From Cacajao melanocephalus (lineage: Eukaryota; Chordata; Mammalia; Primates; Pitheciidae): a stretch of DNA of 64,000 nt. The stretch lies in the NCBI GenBank assembly GCA_963573385.1, contig CAUYLG010033066.1, forward strand, positions 62,001 to 126,000. The letters are read 5' to 3'. Within the stretch, counting starts at the first letter, position 1. Every line of letters starts with the position of its first letter. Under the pieces are notes generated by a model. The model was not told the DNA's origin. It saw nothing but the letters and a program-made list of their open reading frames with translations, and did no database searches. This document shows, one piece after another, positions 28,235 through 42,065 of this stretch. A program made the translations under genes and the position numbers.

Positions 28235-28480
28235 GGGGTGATTAAGGCCACCAATGCTCCAATGCCAGACTGCTTGGATTTGAATTAAAAAATCTCTAGT
28301 CACTGAATATTTGACCTTGAGAATATTTCTTTGTCCATCAATGAAACTAAGAAAAGGGAGATAATTATATGATGATTATTATAGTCTCTAGCTCAGGAGT
28401 TCTTGTTAGTGTTCAGTGAGATAATGCACCTCTTTGGCCTGATAATTAGGATGTACTCAATAAGTGGTTGTTGTTAGTAG
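28235..28480 (+). mobile_element. MIR SINE, plus strand
   Basis: 'ccagactgcttggatttgaa', 'gaccttgagaatatttcttt', 'catcaatgaaactaagaaaa', 'ttcagtgagataatgcacct' and 'gtactcaataagtggttgtt' run from MIR core to tail. Confidence 0.85.
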
Positions 28481-28494
28481 TAGACCTCCTTTTA

Positions 28495-28650
28495 AATCTT
28501 GAACAAGCATTAGACAATCTTGGGAAAATAATTTTATTTTCTAAGCCTAAATGTCTTTATTTTAAACTAAGACAAACAACTATTTCAGGAGTATTGTAAA
28601 AATTAGAAATGAGACGTAGGTAACTGATATCTGTTACATACTCAAATAAT
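28495..28650 (+). mobile_element. MIR-like SINE, plus strand
   Basis: 'caatcttgggaaaataattt', 'ttctaagcctaaatgtcttt' and 'aggagtattgtaaaaattag' repeat the central MIR order directly after the preceding MIR. The assignment is weaker. Confidence 0.5.
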
Positions 28651-30024
28651 TTGGTTTATTAATATTCTTCTTCTTTACTGTCATTATTTTGACTCTCCTC
28701 ATTATTATATAGAATAAAGATAATAGAAAACTGCCCACAGAACATTGTTGAAAGTGGTTTTGTGGGGGAAGAGCTACTTCTGAAAATTAGAAATAAAAGA
28801 ATAATACTGAATATGAGGTGAAAAAGGCAGGTGAATGGAATGATACCTTCAGAACAATAGATGGACAAGAGTTCAGAAGACGGTGCCATCAGTGGTTAGA
28901 GATATGAAAAGTAAAAGATTCAAAAAAGGTTATTCAGCGGACAGAGAAAATGGGATCAATAGAGCTAACATATTGGAATTTGAAGTGGTAATGCTAGTTT
29001 TAAGATTGTAAGCAGAAGCTGATCTAATAACCAAGCAGTGGAATGGTCTCTTCAGTTGTCTCCATCAGCATAAAGATTGAAGATTTATTAGACTCACTTA
29101 GAGAATGCTAAAGCATCCACAAATTTTTGAGCAGCAAGAAGGTAAATCAATAAACAGTGAAGTAGACTTTTTTTTCAGTTGCTTATTCCTTGATTGGCTA
29201 AACAAAATAAATTACTTATTTGATTCATGCTTATTTGCAAAGGGCAGACAGGTAATAGTGAATGCTTATTATATAATTTATGCAACTTTAAAAAAATCAA
29301 GGTACTTATAAATATGAATTTTATGTTAAGCTTTTTAAAGGTTGTATTTGAATTACTGTAAGGTTTTGGTTAAAAACATTATCTGTTAATATTAAAATTA
29401 TTCCACTAGCTAAGTTTGTGACTTGAATTATGATATGTTGAATTGGGATTTTAAATAAATAAATTGATTTTAGAGTAGAGTGCATGTTGCTTTATATTTA
29501 TTTTTACAGTTAGTAATCTCATAAATTCCAAGATAGTGGACCATATAAAATTGACTGATTTTTCATGTTTTACCTATGGGAAAATGTATACCATGAACTT
29601 GTCATTGCCTTTATTAAATATATAAGTACTCCATGTTTCTCATAGGAAATGCAGTGTGTACAGTCATTAAGAAAGTAGAATTTCAAGAGTTACATGGACT
29701 GTCCTTCCAGATCTTGTTAGAAAAAGCTTTGTAATTGATGCTAACAATTATTGTGTTCTTCCAACATTCTCTCTTTATTTCCAGAGATGTTTAATAACTA
29801 ATCTCATCTGAATCCCATTCTGAGCAAAGCTAAACTCAACTGAACACTGGACAAAATAGGCAGCATGTTGTGAAAAGCTCAATCTTCTGTACACTTTAGT
29901 TTTCTCTCACTGAATTTTTTGTTCCTAGCCCAGATATGATGCCTTCTTTTGTGTTTTATCAACAGCACCTGTTAAAATGTACTCTTAAATTTATTCCTAA
30001 AGTGTAAATGAATAGTTTGATGGA
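28651..30024. other. Unassigned AT-rich sequence
   Basis: No feature recognised up to the start of the nested L1 stack. Confidence 0.4.
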
Positions 30025-30503
30025 TGGATAGAATAGTGAATAGATTAATAAAACACAAAGGAAGGAGAACACCAACAAAATGGATAAACTCTAGCCAAAA
30101 TTGTAAGTAAAAATAGACGATACAAATTGCCAAGATCAAGAACATAGACACTGGATTACTGCAGACTCTGCAGACATTAAAAGAATAGTAAATTATATGA
30201 TGAATGCTTTAAGCCAATAAATTCTGCAATTTAATTTTGCAAATATTTGAAAAGGCTAAAATTACCCAAATCTCACCCAAGGAAAAATTGTTAACAAGAA
30301 TACTCTCATAGCTGTGAAACAAATTTGGGGGTCCAAGTGGCTTCACTGATGAATTTGACCAAACTGTTAAGGGAAGAAGCAGTGCCAGTCCTACACTAAT
30401 TATTCTGACACATCCTATGATAAGAGCTTTACCCTGATACCAAAACCAGAGATTGATAGTTCAAGAAAACTATTGTCTAATATCCCTAATGAACATAAAT
30501 GCA
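30025..30503 (+). mobile_element. Old L1 (host of a nested stack), ORF2 piece 1
   Basis: 'actgcagactctgcagacat', 'ggtccaagtggcttcactga', 'gaatttgaccaaactgttaa', 'gctttaccctgataccaaaa' and 'atccctaatgaacataaatg' follow the L1 ORF2 reverse-transcriptase coding order on the plus strand. It stops at 'gcaaaa' (30501-30506), just before the point where L1 normally continues into the 'ttagcaaaccgaatcc' text, which reappears at 35236. Confidence 0.85.
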
Positions 30504-32747
30504 AAATTTTTAGTTTTATTTTTTATTTATATATAACGTACATATTTTCAGAATATAAATAATATATGCATATATTGCAAACACTGAATCCATAAAATTG
30601 AAGTATTCATCACCTTTGAATATTTGTCTTTTTTATGCTAGAAGCATTCAAACTGTTTTCTTCAAGCTATTTTGAAATATACAGCAAATTATTGTAAACT
30701 ATAGTCAGCCTACTGATCTATCAAATATTAGGTGTTATTTCTTTTATAAAGCTGTTAGTTTGTAACCATTAATCAACCTTTCTTCAACCTCTTCTACTCC
30801 CTACCCTTTCTCGTCTCTAGAAAACACCAATTTACCATCTAGCTTTATAAGATCTCCTTTTTTAGCTTCCACATATGAATGAGAATATGTGATGTACGTT
30901 TTGCTCTCCTTGGCTTATCTCACTTAATATACTGATATCCAGTTTTATTAATGTTGTTGCAAATGACAGAATTTCATTCTTTTTGTGGCTGAATAATATT
31001 TCATTGTGTATATGTATCACATTTTCTTTATCCATTCATACATTGATGGGCAATTAGGTTGATTCCATATTTTGGGTATTGTGAAGGGTGCTACGATAAA
31101 CATGGGATGCAGATAATTCTTTGATATACTCATTTTCTTTTTCTCTTGGATATATACTCAGTAGTGGAATTGCTGGATCATAAGGTAGTTGTAATTTTTG
31201 TTTATTGAGGAACCTTCATACAGTTAGCCATATTGGCTGTACTAATTTACAATTGCACCAACAGTGTTCAAGGGTTTCCCTTTCTCCGCATCCTCACTAG
31301 CATCAATATTCTCCTTTTTAAATAAATACCATTTTAATAGGTAAAATATTTCATTGTAGTTTTGATTTGCATTTTTCTGATGATTAGTGATGGTAAACGT
31401 TTTTTAAAAATATACTTGGTCATTTGTATGTCTTCTTTGAGAAAAGTCTATTCAGATCTTTTGCCCATTTTGTAATTAGATTATTATATTTTTACTATTG
31501 AGATGTTTTAGCTCCTTATATATTCTGGTTATTATTCTTTTGTCAGACAGATAATTTGCAAACATTTTCTCCCATTTAAGTTATGTCTTTTTTTTATTGA
31601 CTGTTTCCCTTTTTCTGCAAAATGTTTCTAGCTTGATATAATCCCATTCAGCTATTTTTGCTTGTATTACCTGTACTTTTGAGGTCTTACACAAAAATTC
31701 TTTGCCCAGACCATTGCCCTGAAGCATATCATTATGTTTTCTTCTAATAGTTTCAGTGTTTCAGGTATTCGATTAAGGTTTGTAAGTCATTTTGATTTTA
31801 TTTTTATATATGGTGAGAGATATGATCTAGTTTCATTCCTCTATCTATGTTTATCCAGTTTTCTCAGAACCATTTATTGAAAAGATTGTCCTTTCTCCTG
31901 TATGTTTTTGGTACCTTTGTTAAAAAAATGAATTGGTGGTAAATGCTTAGGTTTATATCTGGGTTCTCTTTATTCTGTTCTATTGATGTATGTGTCTGAC
32001 TTTATGCTTGTACCATCTACGATAGCTTCCTAGTATATTTTGAAGTCATGTAGTGTGTTGCATTGTTCTTTTTGTTTGGAATTGCTTTGGCTATTCAAGA
32101 TCTTTTTGTGATTCCATAGAAATCATAGAAATTTTAAAATTTGTGTGAATAATGTTGGTATTTTGATAGGGATTGCAATAAATTTGTAAACTACTTTGAG
32201 CAGTACTGTCATTTTAACAATATGAATTCTTCAAGTTCATGAACACGAAATATCTTTCCATTTCTGTGTGTTCTCTTCAGTTTCTTTCATCAATATTTTG
32301 TAGTTTTATCCTATAGGATTTTTATATCTTTGGTTAAATTGATTCCTAGTCATTTTATATTCTTTGTAGCTACTGCAAATGGGATTGTTTCATTGATTTC
32401 TTTTGCAGATTGTTAACTGAAGAAGTATATAACTGCTACTGTTTTTTTGTTTGTTTGTTTTTTGGATGTTGATTCTGTATCCTCCCACTGTACTGAATTT
32501 ATTTATAAGTTCTAATTTTGTTGGATGTTGTCTTCAGGTTTTTCTAGGTGTAAGATCATGTTTTGTGTAAACAAGACTAATTTGAGATTTTTCTTCCCAA
32601 TTTGGATGTCTTTTGTTTCTTTTTCTTGACTAATTTCTCTGGCCAGGACTTCTAGTATTATGTTAAACAAAAGTGGTAAAAATGACTATCCTTGTTTTGT
32701 TCTAAATATAAAAAAAAGCTTTCACTATTTCCCTATTCTGTACAATG

Positions 32748-33077
32748 TTAGTTGTGGGCTTGTCTTATATAGCCTTTATTTTCTCGAGGTATGTTTTTTC
32801 TACATTCAGTTTTTTTGAGGATATTTACCATAAAGGAATATTGAGTTTTATTGAATGCTTTTTTGGTATCTATTAAAATAATCATAATGGTGTTTGTTCT
32901 TGGTTCTGCTACCATCTTTGAGTAGAATTGGTATTCTTTCTTCTTGAAATGTTGGTAGAATTCAACAGTGAAGCCAAAAGATTCTGGGCTTTGCTTTGTT
33001 GGAAAACTTTTTGTTATGCCCCCAGTCTCATTACTTGTTATTGGTTTGTTGAGGTTCTCAATATCCTCATGCTTCAA
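32748..33077 (-). pseudogene. L1 ORF2 protein remnant with an internal deletion
   Basis: A 109-codon open stretch on the minus strand. Its first part matches ORF2p just upstream of the reverse-transcriptase domain (NKPITSNETGG, then FTVEFYQHF). It then jumps directly to the RT segment IDTKKAFNKTQYSF. The intervening RT motifs are therefore deleted, although the frame happens to stay open. It belongs to the inserted L1 at 30514-35230. No functional enzyme can result. Confidence 0.85.
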
Positions 33078-34590
33078 TTTTGTCAGGTTATATGTGCCCA
33101 GGAATGTATTCCATAGGTTTTCAAATTTATTGGTATATAGCTGTTTCTAATAGTCTATTTTACTCTAAGTATAGCTTCTGCTCCTCCTCTTTTTTTTGTT
33201 CCAGTTGTATGGAATATCATTCTCCACCCATTCCTTTTCAGGCTACATGTGCCTTTATTGATGAAGTGGGTTTCTTGTAGGCATTAAATATTTAGATCTT
33301 GTTTTTTTTTTAAATCCATTCAACCACTCTATGACTTTTAATTTAAAATTGAGTCCTATCTGTTCCTGGATATTTATCACTTTGTCAGACTTTAAAATGT
33401 TTTACATTATTGTTTATGTGAAAATCTTTCCTTCCCCTCATTCTAGCTCAAATCCCTTTTGAACACCAATAATTCTGAGGTTTGGCCTGATGAGGTTATT
33501 TTCTATGTCTTGTAGCTTACTCTCCTTTTCATTTTTTTTCTCTAACTGTGTATTTTCAAATAGCTATTCTTCAAGCTCAGTAATTATTTCCTCAGCTTAA
33601 TTCATTCTGCTATTTAGGGCCTCTAATAAATTTTTTAGTTTAGCAAATTTATTTCTCACTTCCAAGATTTCTGTTTGATTTTAAAAAATTATTTTTTTTA
33701 AAATTTATCTGATACATTTCTGAATTATTTTTCTATGTTATCTGGGAGATCACTGAGTTTCTTTAAAATGGCTATGTTGAATTGTTGATCAGAGAGTTCA
33801 CATATTATTGTCTTGTGAAGGTCAGTGATTGATTTATTGCTTTGTCTGTTTCTGGAGGTCATGGTTCCCTATTTGCTGTTATTTTTTGTGCATGCACATC
33901 TATTAATGTGCATTACAAGATTATTTATTCCAGACTTCTCTGTCTAACTTGTTTTATTTTTTTCTAAACATATTTGCTTAGAGATTCTTTGTAACTTACC
34001 TGTTGGTTTTCTTATTTCTTTCTTTTTATTTTCATTCATTTATTATTTCTTCTTTCCTTTTTCTCCAGAAGTTGTTGCCTTTTCTGCAGTAGTTGGTACC
34101 TTAAACCCATGTTTGCCTCAGTTCTAGTAAGTAATTAGAATATAGTCTGTCTGGAATGTAGGATATTCCAAAGACAATTTCCAGGTAGTGCGAGAAGGCT
34201 TGCTAGGTGTTCATGCCCAGGGGACCAGTGGAACAAACCTGCTACAGCATGGTGGGCTGCTGAACAGCCACTCTGTCCTGGGGTCTCCTTTGACAGAGTT
34301 ATAGAGCAGAGTTTCTAGGGCTGAGGATGGTAGTTTCATCTCCCCAGGTTGTCTTTGGATATCCTTGGGGATACTTTGCCCTTTAGGCACTCCTGATGCT
34401 TCTTGTGGATTGAGGAAAATACAGATATCCTGCCAGTCAACTCAAGGTAGTGGGAAGGCTGGTTGTCCATCTCAATCTCATTTTTAACAGTGTAGAAACA
34501 ATAAGTCAGGGGGAAATTTTCCATGCAGTTAGTGACAAGCAAATTTGGAGGAGGGGTCACGGATATTTGCTGGGTCTGTCCCACAGACCC

Positions 34591-34991
34591 TGATAGACCA
34601 ACGGATAATATGAGTACTCAGACACAGGTATGCAGTGTAAGAGCAGCTAGGGAACTGCCTGGCACTAGTGGCCAAAGGGCAGCATCTCTGAGAAGCTGGA
34701 GCTGCTTGCTTTTATTCAGTGCAAGCATAAAGCCAAAAGTCTGGAGCAAACACAACCTGTAGGTGATTAACATTTATGGGTTCCCTGAAAGGGAACGTTG
34801 CATGGATGATCAAAGGTCAGCTCCTGGTCAACATAAGTTAACAAGCCTTTTTAAGGTAAATCCTCCTACACTCCCTTGTACCTACTCCTTGCCCTCTGCA
34901 TCAGGTTTAGAGAATAGCTGACTTCAGCTATTTTGCCCTGACGCTATGCAGAACCTTTCAACCTTTCAGAAGGCCTGCTCCTTTCTCTACA
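34591..34991 (-). mobile_element. Probable ERV1-like solo LTR, family unassigned
   Basis: Read on the minus strand this 401-base block starts tgtagagaaaggagcagg and ends tggtctatca. An aataaa polyadenylation signal occurs about three quarters of the way through (complement of 34711-34716). That architecture fits U3-R-U5 of a solo LTR embedded in the L1 5' region. I see no convincing target duplication and cannot name the family; it could instead be an unusual L1 5' UTR. Confidence 0.4.
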
Positions 34992-35230
34992 GTTCCTCCC
35001 ACCACTCTGGCTGATCTCCTGCAGATATTAATATTTCGTTCTTTTACCATATGCTCAGAGTACTTGTACTTCTGTGTAGCTCAGGGAACTGTTTCCTCCC
35101 TGGTTTTGAATCCTGTGATATTGATGATAATAATCAACATTATATATTTGGTTTTGGTTTTCTGTGAGTGGCAGTGAAGCTAGCTTGCTTCTAGGCGGCT
35201 ATTTTGGTACTAGAACAGAAATTCCTGACA

Positions 35231-35345
35231 GAATTTTAGCAAACCAAATCCAACAGTGTATTAAAAAAGCAATGCAGTATTACAAAATGGGGTTTATCAT
35301 TAAAACGCATGGCTGATTAAATGTTTAAAAATTAAACATGGTAAA
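35231..35345 (+). mobile_element. Old L1 host, ORF2 piece 2
   Basis: 'ttttagcaaaccaaatccaa' followed by 'acaaaatggggtttatcatt' and 'gcatggctgatt' continues the ORF2 text left at 30503. Confidence 0.8.
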
Positions 35346-38300
35346 ACTATATAAGAGCTGACAGAAAAAATAGCCAGTGTAGAAAAGAACATAAGCAACT
35401 TGGTAGAGTTGCAAAACATACTACAATAATTTCCCAGTGCAATGACAGGCATCAGTAGCAGCATAGAACAAGGTAAGACAAGAATCTCAGAGCTTGAAGA
35501 TTAGATTTCTAAAATAGACAGTCAAATAATAATAGAGAAAAAAGAATAAAAAAGAATGACCAAATCAATGAAAAACATGAGGTTATGTATAGAGGCAAAA
35601 ACTATAATTAATTTTTGTTCCTGAAAGAGATGAGGAGAGTGAAATCAACTTGAAAAACATATTTTGGAATGTCATCCATGAGAATTTCCCAAACCTAGCA
35701 AGAAAGGCCAACATTCAAATTTAAAAATGTAGAGAAACCCAGTAAGATACCCTGCAAGAAGATCATTTCCAAGACACATAATTTTCAGATTTCCCAAGGG
35801 CAAAATAAAGAAAAAAAGTTAAAGACAGTTAGAGAGAAAGGTCAGGTCACCTACAAAGGGAAGCCCATGAGACTAACAGCAGACCTCTCAGCAGAAACAC
35901 TACTATCCAAAAGAGACTGAGGGCCAATATTCAACATCCTTAAAGAAAAGAAATTCCAACCCAGAACTTCATATCTTGCCAAACTAAGCTTTATAAGCAA
36001 AGGAGAAATAAGATCCTTTTTAGACAAGCAAATGCAGAGGGAATTTGTTGCAACCAGATGTGCCTTATAAGAGCTCCTGAAGGAATCACTAAATATGAAA
36101 GGAAAGACCTTTACCAACCACTACAAAAACACACTGAAGTATACAAACCAGTATAGTTTAGGAGTTTCACAAAGCAACCGCAAACATAAGTCTGCATAAC
36201 AACCAGCTGACATCATGATGACCAAATCAAATCCACACATATCAACACTAAACTTGAATATAAATGGCTAAATGCCTCCAATTAAAAGGCCCAGAGTGGC
36301 AAACTGGATATAGAACCAAGACCCAAGGGTATTCTTTCTTCAAGAGACCCATCTCAAAGGCAGTGACACTCATAGGCTCAAAATAAAAGGATGGAGAAAA
36401 ATCTACCAAGCAGATGGAAAACAGAAAAAGCAGGGCTTGCAATCCTAGTTTCAGACAAAACTGACTTTAAACCAACAAAGATAAAAGACAAATAAGGGTA
36501 TTACATAATGTCAGAGGGTTCAATTCAAGAGAAGATATAACTATCCTAAATATATATGCACTCAACATACGAGCACTCAGCTTCATAAAGCAAGTTCTTA
36601 AAGACTGTCAAAAAAACTTAGACTCCCATTTAACACTAGTGGGAAATTTCAATACACCACTGAACGTATTAGACAGGTCATTGATGTAGAAAATTAACAA
36701 AGATATTCAGGACCTGAACTCAGAACTGAATCAAATGGACCTGATAGACATCTATACAACTCTCTACCCTAAAACAGGAATACACACTATTCTCATTGCC
36801 ATAGGGCATATACTCTAAAATTGACCAAATAATCATATATAAAACAATCCTCAGTAAAAGCTCCTTCAGCTGATAACTTCAGCAAAGTCACATGATATAA
36901 AACCAACATAAATATATCACCAGCATTCCTATGTACCAATAACAGTCAAGCTGAGAGCCAAATCAGGAATGCAATCTCATTCAAAATTGCCTCAAAAAGA
37001 ATAAAATACCTAGCAACACAGCTAACCAGGTAGGTGAAAGAGCTTTAGAATGAGAACAGTAAAACACTTCTCAAAGAAATCAGAGATGACACAAACAAAT
37101 GGAAAAACATTCTATGTTCATGGATAGGAAAAATCAATAATGTTAAAATGGTCATACTTCACAAAGCAATTCACAGATTCAATGATATTCTTATTAAACC
37201 ATAAATGATGTACTTCACAGAACTAGAAAAAAATTAAATTCATATGGGACAAAAAAAGAGCCTAAATAACCAAGGCAATCCTAAGCAAAAAGAACAAAGC
37301 TAGAGGCATTATGATACCTGACTTCTATCTATACTAGAGGGCTACAGTAAACAAAACAGCATGGTACTAGAAAAACAGGTATACAGACCAATGGAACCAT
37401 GAGCCTAGCAATAAGGCCACCCTGCTACAGCCATCTGATCTTCAATAAAGCTGATCAAAGGAATAGGGAAAGGACTCCCTATTCAACAAATGTTATTGGG
37501 ACAGCTGGCAGAAGATTGAAACTAGACCCCATATGTAAAAACCAATTCAAGGTGGATTAAAGACTTAAATGTAAAGCCCAAAACTGTAAGAACTCTGAAG
37601 ATGACCTAAGCAATACCATTCTAAACATAGGAATGGGTAGAGATTTCATGAAGAAGACATCAAAAGCAATTGCAACCAATGAAAAAATTGACAAATGACA
37701 GCTAATTAAACTAATGAACTTCTGCACAACCAAAGAAAGTATCCATAGAGTAAATAGATAACCTACTAAATGGCAGAATTTTTTTTAAACTGTACATCCA
37801 ACAAAGGTCTAATATACAGCATCTATAAAGAAATTAAACAAATTTACAAGCAGAAAACAACCTCATTAAAAAGTGGGCAAAGAACATAACAGGCATTTTT
37901 CAAAAGAAGACATACATGCAGCCAACAACCATATGAAAAAAGCTTAACATCACTGATCATTAGTGAAATGCAAATCAAAACCACAATGAAATAACATTTC
38001 ACATAAGTCACAATGGCTACAGCCAAAAAGTCAAAAAAAATTACAGATGCTAGTGAGGTTGCAGTAAATAGTGAATGTTTATTCACCGTTTTGTGGAGTG
38101 TAAATTAATTCAACCATTGTAAAAAGCAATGGTAGGCTGGCTAAAGAAAATGTGAATGGAATTTTATAGAATTCTATGCAGCCATGAAAAAGAACAAGAT
38201 CATGTCATTTGCAGAAACAGAAAACCAAATACCTCATGTTCTCATACATGGGAGCTAAATGATGAGAACCCATAAAGGAGAACAAAAGACACTTCGACCT

Positions 38301-38454
38301 CCCAGATGGTGGAGGGTGGGAGGGAAAGAATTAGGAAAAATGACTAATGAATACTAGGCTTAATATATGGGTAACAAAATAATCTGTACAAGAAATCCCA
38401 GTGATAGTTTACCTATATAACAAACCTGCACATGTATCTTGAACTTAAAAATAA
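35346..38454 (+). mobile_element. L1P inserted on the plus strand, 5'-truncated and internally deleted
   Basis: Contains the ORF1 C-terminal coding region ('aagggaagcccatgagacta', 'ttcatatcttgccaaactaa'), the inter-ORF spacer, the ORF2 start (about 36218), endonuclease-coding text, and the late ORF2 region ('cctgacttctatctatacta', 'aaatgcaaatcaaaaccaca'). It ends in the 3' UTR ('acaaacctgcacatgtatct'). A large central ORF2 segment, including most of the reverse-transcriptase core, is missing near 36870. The 5' end is truncated within ORF1. Numerous stops make it non-functional. It sits inside the older L1. Confidence 0.9.
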
Positions 38455-38883
<429 letters not shown>

Positions 38884-38989
38884 AGGTAAAGCAAATATTT
38901 TTTAGATATAATATGAAAGCAAGACTTGCAAAAAACATTACAGATTTTTTTATAAAATAAAATTCCTGCAATTTAAAAGACATTTTAAT
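38884..38989 (+). mobile_element. Old L1 host, piece 4
   Basis: 'tatgaaagcaagacttgcaa' and 'aaaattcctgcaatttaaaa' correspond to ORF2 late text ('aaaagcacaagcaacaaaag...', 'cttcaaaagacac'). Confidence 0.65.
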
Positions 38990-39501
38990 AAATATTTAAT
39001 TTATTTTTAATTGTCAAAAATTGTGTATGTTTATGGGGTACAATGTAATATTTTGTTATATGTATATATTACAGTATAATTAAATCAGATTAATTAATAT
39101 ACCTATCACCTTACATGCTTATCATTTTTGGGGATGAGATTAAACTCTACTCTCAGCAATTTTCAAATATACTATATATTATTATTAACTATAGTTTCCA
39201 TGCTGTAAAATAGATGTCAGAACTTATTCCTTCTGTCTAATGGAAACTTTTACTCTTTGACTAACATCTCCCCATTCCTCACCCATCAGCCGTGATAACT
39301 ACAGTTCTATTCTCTACTTCAGTTAGTTCAAATTTTGAGATTCTACATATATATGAGATTATGTAGTATTTGTCTTTCTCTGATTGTTATATTTCACTTA
39401 GTCTATAAAATGTTCTCCAGCTACATCTATGTTGTCACAAATGTCAGGATTTCCTTCTTTTTTAAGGCTAAAATGGACTATGTATACATGCCACATTTTT
39501 C
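38990..39501 (-). mobile_element. L1MA-type 3' end, minus strand
   Basis: 'gtttatggggtacaatgtaa', 'taattaatatacctatcacc', 'cattattaac'-type text, 'cctgataact'-type text and 'gtcaggatttccttcttttt' are the reversed 3' UTR and ORF2 end of an L1MA-like element. Target copies aaaagacattttaat (38975-38989) and aaagacatttttat (39502-39515) flank it, so it is a short 5'-truncated insertion. Confidence 0.9.
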
Positions 39502-40375
39502 AAAGACATTTTTATGAGAATATGAAGACAAAACTAAGAGAAAATATTTGTGAATCACATATCTGATAAATGATTTATAGTCAAAATATATGAAGAACTC
39601 TCAAAACAATAATAACAAATCACTAATTAAAAATGAGCAAAATGTTTGCATGGAAACTAAAAACACAGAAATAACACATAACCACATAGAAAAATATACT
39701 CAAAATTATTTTTCACTAGGCAAATGCAGGTTGAAACCATGAGATAACTACACATAGTTACTAGAATGTTTAAAACTTTTAAAACACTTACACTAAATGA
39801 TGCCAACACTAAATCTCATACTTTGTTTGTGGGAATGCAAAAAATAGTACAGTCACTTTGGAAACAGTTTGGCAGTTTATTACATAGTTGAACAGAATCT
39901 TACTACAATATCCAGTAATACCATCCCTAGGTATTTATGAAAGTAAAATATAAACATAAATGCAGGTGTTTATAGCAGCTTTAGTCATACTTGCCCCAAA
40001 TTTAAAACAACTAAATATCCTTTAGCTCATGACTCAATAAATAAATTGTGGTATATCCATAGCATAGGATAGTACAAATTATCGATACACACAAGATAGA
40101 TTTCAAATGTGTTATATGAGATGAAAGAAGCCTAGCTATTGTAGGATTCTGGAAGAAGTAAAAACAGACTCATAGTTTCCTGGGCTTAGAGAGTTGAAGA
40201 AAGATCATAACAACAAATAGCTGCAGAGACAATTTTGGGGGTTGGGGGCTTGGGACAATGTAATATCTTGATTGTGGTAGTGGTTGTTAAACTATATGCA
40301 TTTACCAAAACATACAGTATTTTATGCTAAAAATTGTAAACTTCCTATATGTAAATTAAACCTTAATTTTACAAA
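39502..40375 (+). mobile_element. Old L1 host, piece 5 (3' end)
   Basis: 'gagaaaatatttgtgaatca', 'catatctgataaatgattta', 'ttggaaacagtttggcagtt', 'ccaaatttaaaacaactaaa', 'ctggaagaagtaaaaacaga' and the terminal 'atgtaaattaaaccttaatt' give the L1 3' part and L1MB/MC-like 3' UTR. This closes the host element that began at 30025. Confidence 0.9.
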
Positions 40376-40900
40376 GACACTTTAAAGTTAACAAAAAAGT
40401 CTAGAAAGTATACACACAGACACCCAAGTATACTTATACCCACAACTCACCTCATACAATGCAGTATTGATAGGTGAGTGACATCAAGATTAAGATTTTA
40501 AAGTGACCATTTCCTTTGTCCAAAAGCAAATTTAAATTTTTAAAAAGAATTTTGGGATACTATAAAATTTTTATTGGCTTCTGAATTTGTGGACTGAGTG
40601 TTCATTTCAACAAATTATCTTACTACCCACAGTAGAAGTTCTGAGGGAAACTACATCATGTTTTCTAATTAATACCTCAGACTCCATGCCACTGATTTAT
40701 TGGGATTTATTTAAATATTTCTTATTGGCAAACATTTGTGTTACTTTTTGTTCCTCATTATTATAAATAATTTTTGAAAATATCTTTAAACATAAATATT
40801 CTGAATTTCTGAAGTTAGATATCTAAAATTCAGTGTGCAGGTTTAGAAAATATAGGTAGCTTTTGGCCCGACAAGTTTTAATGATAAAAGTAATGAATAG

Positions 40901-41190
40901 GGCCAGATGCCATGGCTCACACCTGTAATCCCAGTACTTTGGGAGGCTGAAGCAGGTGGATCATGAGGTCAAGAGCTCAAGAGTACCCTGGCCAACATGG
41001 TGAAACCCCATCTCTACTGAAAATACAAAAATTAGCCACGCATGGTGGCAAGTGCCTATAATACCAGCTACTTGGAAGGCTGAGACAGGAGAATTGTTTA
41101 AACCCAGGAAGCGAAGGTTGCAGTGAGCCAAGACCATGCCACTCCAGCCTGGGTGACAGAGCAAGACCTCATCTTGGAAAAAAGAAAAAG
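40901..41190 (+). mobile_element. Alu SINE, plus strand
   Basis: Complete Alu with an interrupted A-rich tail. 'gtggatcatgaggtcaagag' together with 'ccctggccaacatggtgaaa' resembles the AluSc-type combination. Flanking duplication is not clear. Confidence 0.95.
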
Positions 41191-42065
41191 TGACAAGGTA
41201 TTGTACGAGATCATTCATTTGAACTGTCCACTATTTTACAGATAATAGTGAGCTGGAATTATAATCTATTCAGTCAGGCTCCATAGCCCTGGTCTATAAT
41301 CAATATACCAAAGTTGTAGAATTCCAGCAACCATGGAGACTAGGTAGGGGTGTGATCAATGGTGTGTGCCAGGTAGAGGACAGAGGTGAGCTGGAGGGCA
41401 GTGCCTTGCCTAAATGTGCCATCTGCTATTCATCTAAAGCCAACTCTTGTCATGGAAGGACACAGACTGTTTCAAAAAAGTGGAAACTAGGATTTGTTCA
41501 TGTTGCTCATGCATAAAATCACCAAGTTTTAAAACTTTTTGTACACACAAAACAAGAAACACCTCTTGGGAAGATCTGGTCCAGATTCTCCCAGTTTATG
41601 CCTCTAGTAGCAAAGTTTGCTATCTTGAGCTGTCAATGTTATATTTTAGTAAAAACATTGGATGAAAAAGTGACAAATAGAACTTGTATTGCAACATGAC
41701 TGCCATAGGATATATAACTTAATGGCAATAAATTAATATCTACATTCATTTTTATGTTTGAGTAATATAAATACTGTTTCTTACTTGTAGTTTCTACATG
41801 GTCATAATATGGAGATAGTTCTGCTTCATTTGAATGTAAATCATATATTCTCATGTCCTTCTATTATGAATGAACTGCTTTTCTGAACAAGCTGCAGGAA
41901 GCACACTGAAATGCCATTAATTTACTCTGAAACCACATTTCTGTTCTCACATACCACACTCTCTGCTACTATTCAGCTCTAGCAGTATATAGAAAAGCTA
42001 AATATAGACCCAATTTTCAAATGTCGATATTCAATAAAGAATGCTTATTTAAAATGTGTCTGAGG
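41191..42065. other. Unassigned sequence
   Basis: A possible reversed MIR remnant lies at about 41235-41295 ('ttttacagataatagtgagc', 'tcagtcaggctcc'). The rest is not recognised. Confidence 0.35.

Larger units (their letters stand above)
30514..35230 (-). mobile_element. L1 (L1MA/L1PB-like) inserted on the minus strand, with 5' region
   Basis: The 3' UTR starts at the left edge with a T-rich tail copy. It is followed by reverse ORF2 (for example 'ccatattggctgtactaatt', 'ttgctttggctattcaagat', 'gtagaattcaacagtgaagc') and then reverse 5'-region text ('gagtttctttaaaatggcta', 'ttctggaggtcatggttccc'). About 1 kb of ORF2 is missing near 33165. Imperfect flanking repeats (aaatttttag, 30504-30513; gaattttag, 35231-35239) mark the insertion into the older plus-strand L1. 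An LTR-like segment sits inside its 5' region at 34591-34991. Old and inactive. Confidence 0.8.
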
